Shown: piece after piece, positions 33,555 to 42,292 of the stretch
Layout of the letters: every line of letters begins with the position of its first letter
How positions within the stretch are numbered: position 1 is the first letter of the stretch
From: Microvirga puerhi
GTDB lineage: Bacteria; Pseudomonadota; Alphaproteobacteria; Rhizobiales; Beijerinckiaceae
Direction of reading: 5' to 3'
Length of the DNA: 64,000 bases
Assembly (NCBI RefSeq): GCF_020089865.1
Contig: NZ_JAIRBM010000005.1
Location: forward strand, 188,126 to 252,125
The notes under the pieces: model-generated
The model's database searches: none
Seen by the model: the letters and a program-made list of their open reading frames with translations, nothing else
Told to the model about the DNA's origin: nothing
Program-made: the position numbers and the translations under genes

Positions 33555-36500
33555 ATGGCCACACTCGTTCTTCAAACCGTCGGCTCCGCTGTCGGAGGCA
33601 TGATCGCAGGTCCCTTGGGAGCACTCGCCGGGCGCGCGCTCGGCGGGCTCGCGGGTGCCGCCATCGACAACGCATTGCTCGGTGGGGCGTCCGATGGAGG
33701 CAAGGTCGTCGAGGGGCCGCGCCTGAAGGAGATCGACGGACTCACGTCGACGGAAGGCGCACCGATCCCCCGGGTCTACGGACGCGCGCGCATCGGTGGC
33801 CAACTGATCTGGGCGACGCGGCTGGAGGAGGTCGCGAACACGGGGACGGAGCGCTCCGGCGCGCAAGGCGGCAAGAGCCTCGGCGGGAAGGGTGCGCAGA
33901 CGAAGACCGTGACCTATTCATATTTCGCGAATCTCGCGGTTGGCCTGTGTGAAGGGCCCATTGGATTCATTCGCCGCGTCTGGGCCGATGGACGCGAGAT
34001 CGATCTCAACGCGATCGTCATGCGCATTCATAAGGGATACGAAACGCAAGCGGCGGACCCGCTCATCGTCGCGAAGGAAGGAGCGGCCAATGCGCCTGCC
34101 TATCGCGGTCTCGCCTATGTGGTGTTCGAACGTCTGCCGCTCGCGGATTACGGCAACCGCGTGCCGCAATTCTCGTTCGAGGTGATCCGTCCCGTCGGCG
34201 GGCTCAACCGCATGGTGCGCGCAGTCTGCCTGATCCCCGGGGCCACGGAATTCGGCTACGACGACCGCCTGGTGATGAAGGTGCTGGGCTTAGGCGCGAC
34301 CGAGCCGGAAAACCGTCATCAGCTCCAGCGCGCCACGGACATGAACGCTTCGCTCGATGCGTTGCAATCGCTCTGTCCGAACCTGGAGCGTGTGTCGCTC
34401 GTAGTCTCCTGGTTCGGCGACGATCTGCGCGCCGGCTCCTGCACCATCGCACCGCGCGTCGATGTCGTCTCCAAGCAGACGGACGGTGCAGCCTGGTCCG
34501 TGGCCGGTCTCACCCGCGTCGACGCTAAGCCCGTGTCGCAGGTGAACGGCGCGCCGGCCTATGGCGGAACGCCGTCCGATGAAACGGTGGTGCGTCTCAT
34601 CCGAGAGCTGAAGGCGCGTGGTCTCGAAGTCGTGCTCTATCCCTTCGTCATGATGGATGTGCCGATCGGCAACGCCTTGCCGGATCCCTACGGTGGAACC
34701 GGACAGGCTGCCTATCCATGGCGCGGACGCATCACCTGCCATCCGGCACCGGGTCAGTCCGGCTCGCCGGACGGAACGGTAGCTGCAGGAACGCAGGTAA
34801 CCCAATGGTTCGATCGCAGCTGGGGTTTCCGCCGTCTCGTGCAGCATTATGCCGATCTCGCGGAGGAGGCGGGGGGCGTCGACGGTTTCATCCTCGGCAG
34901 TGAGCTCGTTGGGCTCACGCGGGTACGATCCTCGCCCGGCGTTTATCCGGCGGCCGACAAGCTCAAGTCCCTGGCACGGGACGTCCGTTCGATCCTGCGG
35001 GCGGGGACGAAGATCGTCTACGCGGCCGATTGGACCGAATACGGCGCGCATGTTCTCGATGGTGGCGATGAGGTTCGCTTTCCTCTCGACGCCTTGTTTG
35101 CAGACAATGCCATCGATGCGATCGGGATCGACTATTATCCGCCCATCTCCGATTGGCGCGACGGTCCCGATCACGCGGATCTCGCGACTGCCCGCAGTGC
35201 CTACGACCCGACCTATCTGCGGACACGGCTCGGCGGCGGCGAGGCCTTCGAATGGTACTATAAGAACGCAACGGACCGGCTCGCGCAGAAGCGCACGCCG
35301 ATCACCGATGGCGCCTATGACAAGCCCTGGATCTATCGCGCAAAGGATCTGGTGTCGTGGTGGTCCAATCCGCATGTGGAGCGCGTCGGCGGCGTGGAAA
35401 CGCGCACTACGGCCTGGCGCGCCAAATCGAAGCCGATCTGGCTCACCGAGATCGGCATCCCGGCTGTCGACAAGGGACCAAATGGCCCCAATGTCTTTCC
35501 TGACCCGAAATCCTCCGAGTCCGCCTATCCGCCCTTTTCCCGCGGCACGCGCGACGATCTTTCCCAGGCGCGCGGATTGGAAGCGATCCTCTCGCGCTTC
35601 GATCCCGCGTTGGAGGGTTTCTCATCCGCCTTCAATCCCATGTCGCCGATCTATGACGGGCGTATGGTCGAGCCGGCACATATGTTCATCTGGGCCTGGG
35701 ATGCGCGGCCCTTTCCGGCTTTTCCGGATTTCACGTCCGTCTGGGCCGATGGCGGCAATTGGGAGACCGGGCACTGGATCACCGGCCGCGTCGAAGGTGC
35801 GACGCTCGACCGGCTTATCGTCACGATCCTTAAGGATTTCGGCATCGCGGCGCCGACATCGCTTCCCATCGACGGATTTGTCGATGGCTATGTGATCGAT
35901 CGCCCTATGTCCGCTCGCGGAGCGCTTGAGCCGCTGATGCGCCTTTTCGGAGTCGACGTCGTGGCGAGCGGCGGCGGCATGACGTGGCGTGGACGCGGTG
36001 GCCGGGCTGTTCTGACGCTCGATGCGGGCGATCTGATCCTCGACGACAAGACTCCGTCTCTCAAATTGACGCGTGCCCAGGAAACCGATCTGCCGCAGCA
36101 GGTGGAGATCGGCTACACGGACGGCGAGGGGGATTATCGCCGTGCTGCAGTGGCTTCGCGGCGCTTGTCGGGGGCAAGCCGGCGCGAGGCGCGGGCCGAC
36201 AGCGCCGTCGTAACGAGGCGCGGTGAAGTGCAGAGATTGGCCGATGCCTGGCTGCAGGATTTTTGGGCCGGACGGGAGAGCGCGGAGTTCGAGCTGTCGC
36301 CCCGCCGCATTGATGTCGAGCCTGGCGATGTCGTATCGGTCCCGACGGATAGCGGCATGAAGCTGCACCGCGTCGTGCGCATCGCCGACGGCCCGACACG
36401 CCGGATCACGACGCGCGCCGTGGAGCCGGCCGTTTTTGAGACGCCAGGCGCTTCCATCCCCAAGCTTCCGCGAAGGCCTCCAATCGTTCCGGGAAAACCC

Positions 36501-37427
36501 CTTGTCGTGACGCTCGACTTGCCCGTCAGCACCACGGATCCGACGCCGCTGCAATACATGGCGATCGCCGCATCGCCATGGCCTGGCGCGATGACGATAT
36601 GGCGCTCCTATGACGGCGCCAGCTTCACGCCGCTTCAATTCGCTGACCTGCCTGCCGTGATTGGCACGACGCTCGCCAAACTCGAGCCAGGTCCGATCTG
36701 GCGCTGGGATCCCGCGACCTCCCTCGAGGTTGAGATCTCGTCTGGAAGTCTGAGCTCCATCTCGGATGACGAAGCACTCGCCGGCGGCAATCTGTTTGCG
36801 GTGAAGGGACCGGACGGCCGCTGGGAAATTCTTTCCGCGGCGCGTGCCGAGATGACCGGCGAGCGCCGGTTCCGGTTGTCCCGCCTGCTGCGCGGCCTCG
36901 CCGGCACGGAAGCCGAAGCGCGGCGTCCCGTGCCGGCCGGTGCTCTCGTCGTTCGCCTCGACGAGGCGCTCGTGCCGCTCACGAGCGATCCGGGCGATTT
37001 GGGGCGGATCGCGATTTATCGCGTCGGTCCGGCGGGGCGGGATCATGCCGATCCGTCGGTCGCCTCGTTGACGGCAACTCCCGTGACCGAGGCGCTCAAG
37101 CCACTCAGCCCCGTTCATGTCAGTGCGCGCCGCGAGGAGGGAGGAATCCGACTCGCTTGGTTGCGACGCACGCGCCGAGACGGCGATGCCTGGGAGCCTG
37201 TCGACGTACCTCTCGGCGAGGCGACGGAACATTATGAGATCGATATCCTATCGGGAGAATTGATCCTGCGAACGCTTTCGAGCATCACGCCAGATGTTCT
37301 GTATGCACAGGAGATCGAGGACTTCGGTGCAGCTCAGATGTTTTTGAATCTGCGCGTCGTGCAACTAAGCGCCGTCGTTGGACGCGGCTTTACACGAGAG
37401 TTCGTCGTGCGGGTTGAGTCATCCTGA
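33555..37427 (+). CDS. GTA g15-like host specificity/megatron protein
   Basis: The 1290-residue tail-tip protein has an N-terminal glycine-rich segment (about 1-45), a hub part (EGPRLKEIDGLTSTEGAPIPRVYGRARIGGQLIW), the TIM-barrel glycoside hydrolase-like domain (about 300-740: GFILGSELVGLTRVR, KIVYAADWTEYG, AIGIDYYPPISDW, PIWLTEIGIPAVDKGPNGPN), then the phage tail domain (DGYVIDRPMSARGALEPLMRLFGVDV) and the C-terminal Rcc01698-like part. Length and order are as in other GTA clusters. It contacts the recipient surface. Confidence 0.95.
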   Translation: MATLVLQTVGSAVGGMIAGPLGALAGRALGGLAGAAIDNALLGGASDGGKVVEGPRLKEIDGLTSTEGAPIPRVYGRARIGGQLIWATRLEEVANTGTERSGAQGGKSLGGKGAQTKTVTYSYFANLAVGLCEGPIGFIRRVWADGREIDLNAIVMRIHKGYETQAADPLIVAKEGAANAPAYRGLAYVVFERLPLADYGNRVPQFSFEVIRPVGGLNRMVRAVCLIPGATEFGYDDRLVMKVLGLGATEPENRHQLQRATDMNASLDALQSLCPNLERVSLVVSWFGDDLRAGSCTIAPRVDVVSKQTDGAAWSVAGLTRVDAKPVSQVNGAPAYGGTPSDETVVRLIRELKARGLEVVLYPFVMMDVPIGNALPDPYGGTGQAAYPWRGRITCHPAPGQSGSPDGTVAAGTQVTQWFDRSWGFRRLVQHYADLAEEAGGVDGFILGSELVGLTRVRSSPGVYPAADKLKSLARDVRSILRAGTKIVYAADWTEYGAHVLDGGDEVRFPLDALFADNAIDAIGIDYYPPISDWRDGPDHADLATARSAYDPTYLRTRLGGGEAFEWYYKNATDRLAQKRTPITDGAYDKPWIYRAKDLVSWWSNPHVERVGGVETRTTAWRAKSKPIWLTEIGIPAVDKGPNGPNVFPDPKSSESAYPPFSRGTRDDLSQARGLEAILSRFDPALEGFSSAFNPMSPIYDGRMVEPAHMFIWAWDARPFPAFPDFTSVWADGGNWETGHWITGRVEGATLDRLIVTILKDFGIAAPTSLPIDGFVDGYVIDRPMSARGALEPLMRLFGVDVVASGGGMTWRGRGGRAVLTLDAGDLILDDKTPSLKLTRAQETDLPQQVEIGYTDGEGDYRRAAVASRRLSGASRREARADSAVVTRRGEVQRLADAWLQDFWAGRESAEFELSPRRIDVEPGDVVSVPTDSGMKLHRVVRIADGPTRRITTRAVEPAVFETPGASIPKLPRRPPIVPGKPLVVTLDLPVSTTDPTPLQYMAIAASPWPGAMTIWRSYDGASFTPLQFADLPAVIGTTLAKLEPGPIWRWDPATSLEVEISSGSLSSISDDEALAGGNLFAVKGPDGRWEILSAARAEMTGERRFRLSRLLRGLAGTEAEARRPVPAGALVVRLDEALVPLTSDPGDLGRIAIYRVGPAGRDHADPSVASLTATPVTEALKPLSPVHVSARREEGGIRLAWLRRTRRDGDAWEPVDVPLGEATEHYEIDILSGELILRTLSSITPDVLYAQEIEDFGAAQMFLNLRVVQLSAVVGRGFTREFVVRVESS

Positions 37428-37600
37428 AGTTCGATGTGCTGAGATGCACAGCATATCTATGCATATTTGCTAAGGTGACGATGCAATCACTGGTCAAACA
37501 TGTGACGTTGGTGGTACTCAATACGAGAAAAGCCAAGGTCGAAAACGCGAGAAGTAACGACTGAATTTCGGAAATGTAATAACGTGAGATAGAGCGCTTC

Positions 37601-38746
37601 ATGAAGCTCGATCTTCCTACCTTGAGTGCGGTCTTCAGTCAGATCACGGCGGTGCTCGGTGCGCTGCTGATGTTCTCCTGGGCTCTCAACCGAAAGGTCC
37701 AGGCTCTCGCCTGGTGGAGCATTGCGTTCTTTCTCGTTCTTGCAGCAATCGGCGTCGTCAGTCTTGGACACGGCATGCCTTCCGCGCCGGAGCGGCTGAT
37801 TGCGAACGTCGCCCTCACTCTCGCCTACGGCATGCTTTACGGGGGCTGCCGTGTCTTCAACGGACGAAAGGCGAAACTACCTGTTGTCTTCGCCGGCGCG
37901 GGGCTCTGGTGCGTTGCCTTCTGGCTGATTCCGGACGACATCAATGTACGGCTGGCCCTCATCTCGGCGATCTGCACCGTCTATGCAGCTTTTTCTGCAT
38001 GGGAGTTGTGGCGTCATGCCCGCCAGCGTCTCGCATCTCAGATGATTGCCGTTGTCCTGATGATCAGTCTCGTAATCTTCAACGTGATGAGAGGCTCCAT
38101 CGGCTTCAGCCTCGCGCATGCGCTCTGGCTCACGGGCTATGCCGAGCGCTGGTCGAGCTCGATGGCGATGGCCGTGGCGACATTCATGCCGACACTGGCC
38201 TTCGTGTTCCTCTCCATGGCGAAGGAGCAGATCGAGTACGAGCACAGACAGGCGGCTCTGGTGGATCATTTGACCGGGATTCCGAACCGGCGGGCCTTTC
38301 TCGAAAATGCTGCGGCACTTCTGTCGAAGCAGGACAATCCCGTCAGCTGCCTCCTGTTCGATCTCGACAATTTCAAATCCATTAATGACCGCTTTGGTCA
38401 TGAGGTGGGCGATCACGTTCTTGTGATCTTCGGCAGCGTTCTGTCCGATCATCTGCCACAGGGCGTCTTCGGCCGCCTGGGCGGCGAAGAGTTCGCCGCC
38501 ATGGTGACGATGGAAGCACCGGGCGCTGAGGCGCTCGCTGAGCGGATCCGCCACTCCTTCTTCTCGGTCGGCAAGATCGTTCAGGGTCTGCGGGTCGAGG
38601 TCACGGTCAGTGTCGGCTGCGCCACTGGTGCATGCATCCCAGTGCAGCACCTCCTGCGCGAGGCCGATATCGCCCTGTATCGTGCCAAGGCGCAGGGCCG
38701 AAACCTCGTGACGTCCTTCAAGACGGCTGTCGCTCAACAGAGCTGA
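37601..38746 (+). CDS. Membrane-anchored diguanylate cyclase (GGDEF)
   Basis: The 381-residue protein has about six membrane helices (residues 8-205), then a GGDEF domain: DHLTGIPNRRAFLENA, LLFDLDNFKSINDRFGHEVGDHVL, the active site GRLGGEEFAA (GGEEF) and ITV-like VTVSVGCATG. The catalytic signature is intact, and no RxxD inhibitory site is visible before it. It makes cyclic di-GMP. It sits between the GTA g15 and DUF2793 genes, an unusual place; whether it is co-regulated is unknown. Confidence 0.92.
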   Translation: MKLDLPTLSAVFSQITAVLGALLMFSWALNRKVQALAWWSIAFFLVLAAIGVVSLGHGMPSAPERLIANVALTLAYGMLYGGCRVFNGRKAKLPVVFAGAGLWCVAFWLIPDDINVRLALISAICTVYAAFSAWELWRHARQRLASQMIAVVLMISLVIFNVMRGSIGFSLAHALWLTGYAERWSSSMAMAVATFMPTLAFVFLSMAKEQIEYEHRQAALVDHLTGIPNRRAFLENAAALLSKQDNPVSCLLFDLDNFKSINDRFGHEVGDHVLVIFGSVLSDHLPQGVFGRLGGEEFAAMVTMEAPGAEALAERIRHSFFSVGKIVQGLRVEVTVSVGCATGACIPVQHLLREADIALYRAKAQGRNLVTSFKTAVAQQS

Positions 38747-38848
38747 CATCTTCGCACAGTGAGCCGCGTCTCGGGCTCGTCCGTCGCAGCCTCGTGCACG
38801 CTGCGGCGTCGCATTCCTTTAACCTTCGCCTCAAACGACAGGCCATCC

Positions 38849-40384
38849 ATGTCGACAACGTCACATCTGGCGCTGCCGCTGCTCGCCGCAGCGCAGGCGC
38901 AGAAACATGTCACCCACAACGAAGCACTCGCGTCCCTCGACGCACTCGTCCATCTCGCCGTCAAGGAGCGGCACCGCACGACGCCGCCTGCTGCACCGCA
39001 GGAGGGCGAGCGCTATCTCGTCGGCGCCGGCGCGGGCGGAAGCTTCCAGAATCGTGAGGGCGAGATTGCGCTGTTCGATCTCGGCGTCTGGCGCTTCTTT
39101 ACGCCACGCGCCGGTTGGCGGATCTATGTGGAGGCGGAAGACGCCTTCCTCATCCACGACGGCACCGACTGGTACGAGATCGGCCATTATGTCCGCGGCC
39201 TCGAAGTGCTTGACCGTCTTGGGATCGGAACGACCGCCGATGATCTCAACCGCTTCGCCGCAAGGCTCAATGCCGCGCTGTTCGATGCGAGAACGGTGGA
39301 TCAGGGGGGTACGGGAGATCTCCGCCTCGTCCTCAACAAGCCGGAGAGCCGCAGCGTCCTGTCTCTTCTCTTCCAGACGCGCTATGGCGGTCGAGCGGAG
39401 GCGGGACTCGTCGGCAATGATGATTTCAGTCTGAGAATCTCGTCGGACGGCGAGAATTGGCGCGATGCTCTGGTGGTGGACAACCGCACGGGAGCCGTCT
39501 CCTTTCCGCATGGCGTGATGCCGGCCGGCGCAAATCTGCTGATGAATGCGAGCTTCGCGGTCAATCAGCGCGGTTTTGCCGGAGGGCCTCTTCCGGCAGG
39601 CGCTTATGGGTTCGACCGCTGGCGTGGTGGGATGGGCGGAGCCACGCTCTCCCGAGGCTCCGATGGGACGATCTCGCTGACCGGATCTATCGAGCAGATC
39701 GTCGATGTCGCCTTGGCCGAACCGCTCTTGGGAGCGCCGCATTTCGGCGGTTGCACCCTTACGCTATCTGTCGAGGATCTATCCCAGCCATGCATGGTGA
39801 TGATCGGCACGAAGGAAGCGACGCTTCCTGCCGGTCCAGGCCGCTCGTCCGTATCCGTGACGCTCGAATCGTCGGAGACCAGCCATGTCCGGTGCGCCCT
39901 GGCGGCTGGTACCGGCGTCACGTTCAAGCGGATCAAACTCGAATCCGGCCCGTATCCGACCCCATGGCAGCGCGAACTGCCGGAGACCGAGGAAGCGCGG
40001 TGTCGCCGCTATTACCAGAGGCTCCTGCCGGTCGGAGGAGCACCAGGAATCCTACCGGTCCTGGGACAGCGCAAAAGCACGAACGTCATCGATCTTCCGC
40101 TCACGTTTCCCATCGCTATGCGAGCAGCGCCGACGCTCGCGGCCAGTAGCTTCTCGTGGGCGAGCGCCGCTCCCGTCGGCAGCCAGATCGGGTTTCTCGA
40201 CGGGGGCTCCGGCGGATGGGTGGGCCAGACGGGTGGCGTGACCGCTACTATGGCGGCCGCTCCGACGGCATCGGCCGCGATCCTTCGCTTCCAGGCCGGG
40301 GCGGCGTTCAGCGGCACGGCCGGCAGCATCGGAAACCTGTATCTCGGCGCTTCCGCATCGCTCGGCCTGCAGGCGGAGATCTGA
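38849..40384 (+). CDS. DUF2793 domain protein, putative tail fibre/adhesin
   Basis: The 511-residue protein has an N-terminal DUF2793 domain (about 5-90: LALPLLAAAQAQKHVTHNEALASLDALVHLAV, EGERYLVGAGAGGSF and VYVEAEDAFLIHDGTDWYEI-like). DUF2793 is found in phage and GTA tail-linked proteins. A beta-rich middle follows (NLLMNASFAVNQRGFAGGPLPAGAYGFDRW, a jelly-roll type carbohydrate-binding look), with a glycine-rich C-terminus. I start at 38849, where the domain begins. It likely decorates the tail or capsid and recognises surface sugars; this is inference. Confidence 0.8.
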   Translation: MSTTSHLALPLLAAAQAQKHVTHNEALASLDALVHLAVKERHRTTPPAAPQEGERYLVGAGAGGSFQNREGEIALFDLGVWRFFTPRAGWRIYVEAEDAFLIHDGTDWYEIGHYVRGLEVLDRLGIGTTADDLNRFAARLNAALFDARTVDQGGTGDLRLVLNKPESRSVLSLLFQTRYGGRAEAGLVGNDDFSLRISSDGENWRDALVVDNRTGAVSFPHGVMPAGANLLMNASFAVNQRGFAGGPLPAGAYGFDRWRGGMGGATLSRGSDGTISLTGSIEQIVDVALAEPLLGAPHFGGCTLTLSVEDLSQPCMVMIGTKEATLPAGPGRSSVSVTLESSETSHVRCALAAGTGVTFKRIKLESGPYPTPWQRELPETEEARCRRYYQRLLPVGGAPGILPVLGQRKSTNVIDLPLTFPIAMRAAPTLAASSFSWASAAPVGSQIGFLDGGSGGWVGQTGGVTATMAAAPTASAAILRFQAGAAFSGTAGSIGNLYLGASASLGLQAEI

Positions 40385-40385
40385 C

Positions 40386-40946
40386 ATGGCGGCAACTCCT
40401 CGTGCGCCCGGCCTCTTCGATGAGGCGGTGGCGCAGATCTTTGCTCTGGAGGGCGGTTTCGTCAGCCATCCCGCCGATCCGGGCGGAGCGACGAATTTCG
40501 GCATCACGCAACAAACTTTGGCGCGGGCACGGCAGTGCTCCGTCACGGTGGACGATGTCCGCAGGCTCACCCGCGCGGAAGCCGCCACCATCTACCGGCG
40601 TTTCTACTGGGATGCGGTGCGTGGCGATGAGCTCTCTCCAGGGCTCGGTCTTGCGATGTTCGACCTCGCGGTCAATTCCGGCCCGGCCCGCGCGATCCGT
40701 ATGCTCCAGGGCATTCTCGGCTGTCCGGCCGACGGCCGCGTCGGTCCTCAAACCCTCGAAATGGTCCGCAAGACCGATGTGGCTCAGGCAATTCACCGCC
40801 TGACCCAGGTGCGCCTCGCTTTCCTTGCCGTCCTGCCCACCTGGCCGGTCTTCGGACGGGGATGGCGCAAGCGCGTCCTTGCCGTCGAACGCGAAGCCCT
40901 GCGGCTCGCGTCGCTTTCATCACCTTCACTTTTCAAGAATGGATAA
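40386..40946 (+). CDS. Glycoside hydrolase 108 muramidase (endolysin)
   Basis: The 186-residue enzyme starts with FDEAVAQIFALEGGFVSHPADPGGATNFGIT, the GH108 signature with catalytic Glu22 in EGGF, then YRRFYWDAVRGDELSPGLGLAMFDLAVNSGP and a PG_binding_3 C-terminal part (GILGCPADGRVGPQTLEMV). It cleaves the glycan chain of murein and would lyse the producing cell. There is no signal peptide, so a holin or export route is needed; the next gene is the candidate. It starts 2 bases after the DUF2793 stop. Confidence 0.92.
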   Translation: MAATPRAPGLFDEAVAQIFALEGGFVSHPADPGGATNFGITQQTLARARQCSVTVDDVRRLTRAEAATIYRRFYWDAVRGDELSPGLGLAMFDLAVNSGPARAIRMLQGILGCPADGRVGPQTLEMVRKTDVAQAIHRLTQVRLAFLAVLPTWPVFGRGWRKRVLAVEREALRLASLSSPSLFKNG

Positions 40947-41161
40947 TGCCCATGATCGATACCAAGGTCATTCTCGCCAGCCGCACCGTCTGGTCCAACG
41001 TGATCGGGTTGGCAGCCCTGATGTTCAGCATCCTCGGCTTCGACGCCACGAGCCTCGACGCGCAGCCCTTTCTCGAAGCGGTCATGCAGCTGATCGCAGC
41101 CTGGAGCTTTATCGCGTCGACGATCTTCCGTATTCTGGCGACCAAGCAGATCCTGAACTAA
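40946..41161 (+). CDS. Small holin-like membrane protein
   Basis: The 71-residue protein overlaps the muramidase stop (TAATG); a second ATG at 40952 has the same frame. It has two hydrophobic helices (about 18-34 and 45-66) separated by a polar DATSLDAQPFLEA loop, with a basic start and end. Directly downstream of a signal-less endolysin, a holin role is the natural reading, though no holin family is recognised with certainty. Confidence 0.65.
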   Translation: MPMIDTKVILASRTVWSNVIGLAALMFSILGFDATSLDAQPFLEAVMQLIAAWSFIASTIFRILATKQILN

Positions 41162-41291
41162 GTTTCCTGTAGGGCAATCATTCGCTGCTGGATCTTCGAA
41201 GGGCTCGACCTGGGGAGGCGGTCCTATGAAAGTGGTCCGATCCAGTATTACATTCAGGAACCGTTCAGTGCCATTGCTGCAGGGTGCGGGC

Positions 41292-41606
41292 ATGCGTCTG
41301 GTTTTATCGATCATAGCCCTGTGGGGATTGATGGGGGCGTCGCACGCGCAAAGCGCGACCGCGGCGCTCGAGAACTGTCTTTTGCCCCGCGAGATGCAGG
41401 AGGCGGTCGCCTCGAAGAACATCGTGGCTCCGGCCTCCGCCGTGATCACCGCGCGTCGTCAGGTCCCCAATGCCGACGTGGTGCGCGCGAGCCTCTGTCG
41501 CAGCAACGATGCCCTCGTCTATGTCATCATGGCCTTGCAAAAGAACGGCCGGATCGTGCAAGTGACGATTGACGGCCCATCGGGCCGCGTCAAATCTGTT
41601 CACTAG
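41292..41606 (+). CDS. FeuN-like small periplasmic protein (PepSY-like)
   Basis: I choose the ATG at 41292 because it begins a signal peptide (MRLVLSIIALWGLMGASHAQ); the frame is open from 41226. The mature part is about 84 residues, with two cysteines and a PepSY-like ending (LVYVIMALQKNGRIVQVTIDGPSGRV). It lies 14 bases before a FeuP-like regulator gene. In Sinorhizobium a small periplasmic protein, FeuN, encoded at this place restrains the FeuQ kinase; function here is inferred from position and size. Confidence 0.65.
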   Translation: MRLVLSIIALWGLMGASHAQSATAALENCLLPREMQEAVASKNIVAPASAVITARRQVPNADVVRASLCRSNDALVYVIMALQKNGRIVQVTIDGPSGRVKSVH

Positions 41607-41620
41607 AGGAAGTTTGCAGC

Positions 41621-42292
41621 GTGCGCCTTCTCGTTGTCGAGGACGATCAGACACTTCACCAGCAGATCGTGACGGCTCTGGAACATGCCGGCTATGCCGT
41701 CGACTCCGCCTATGACGGGGAGGAGGGGCAGTTCCTGGGCGAGACCGAGCCCTATGACGCTGCCATCCTCGACCTCGGCCTGCCGAAGGTCGACGGGGTA
41801 TCGGTCCTGAATGCCTGGCGGCGCGAGGGGCGCAAGATGCCTGTCATCATCCTGACGGCCCGCGACCGCTGGAGCGACAAGGTCCAGGGGTTCGATGCCG
41901 GGGCGGACGACTACGTCACCAAGCCCTTCCATATCGAAGAGCTTCTGGCCCGCGTCCGCGCGCTCCTGCGCCGAGCGACGGGACATGCGACCAGCGAGAT
42001 CACCTGCGGGCCGGTCAAACTCGATACGCGCTCGGGCCGCGTGGCCGTCGACGGCAATCCGATCCGGCTCACCTCGCATGAATACAGGCTTCTGTCGTAC
42101 TTGATGCACCATACCGGCCGCATCGTCTCCCGGGGCGAGCTGACCGAGCATCTCTACGATCAGGATTTCGACCGCGATTCCAACACGATCGAAGTCTTCA
42201 TCGGCCGTCTTCGCAAGAAGCTCGGCGTCGACATCATCCAGACCGTGCGCGGACTCGGCTATCTCCTCGATACCGGCCAGACGAAAACGTGA
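41621..42292 (+). CDS. feuP: OmpR-family response regulator, FeuP-like
   Basis: The 223-residue regulator starts with GTG. The receiver domain has the acidic pair in LLVVEDDQT, phospho-acceptor Asp in AAILDLGLPKVDG, and ILTARDRWSDKVQGFDAGADDYVTKPF with the conserved Lys. The winged-helix domain ends NTIEVFIGRLRKKLGVDIIQTVRGLGYLL. It overlaps the kinase gene by four bases (GTGA). The gene order small periplasmic protein-regulator-kinase suggests FeuP, which in Rhizobiaceae governs cyclic glucan export; the name is by context and similarity of layout. Confidence 0.75.
   Translation: MRLLVVEDDQTLHQQIVTALEHAGYAVDSAYDGEEGQFLGETEPYDAAILDLGLPKVDGVSVLNAWRREGRKMPVIILTARDRWSDKVQGFDAGADDYVTKPFHIEELLARVRALLRRATGHATSEITCGPVKLDTRSGRVAVDGNPIRLTSHEYRLLSYLMHHTGRIVSRGELTEHLYDQDFDRDSNTIEVFIGRLRKKLGVDIIQTVRGLGYLLDTGQTKT

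Noticed and set aside
16956..41161. Reading the cluster as an ordinary prophage
   Set aside because: No integrase, excisionase, repressor, replication or anti-repressor genes, and the gene order and protein sizes (short tape measure, g12-g15, 1290-residue hub) are those of gene transfer agents.
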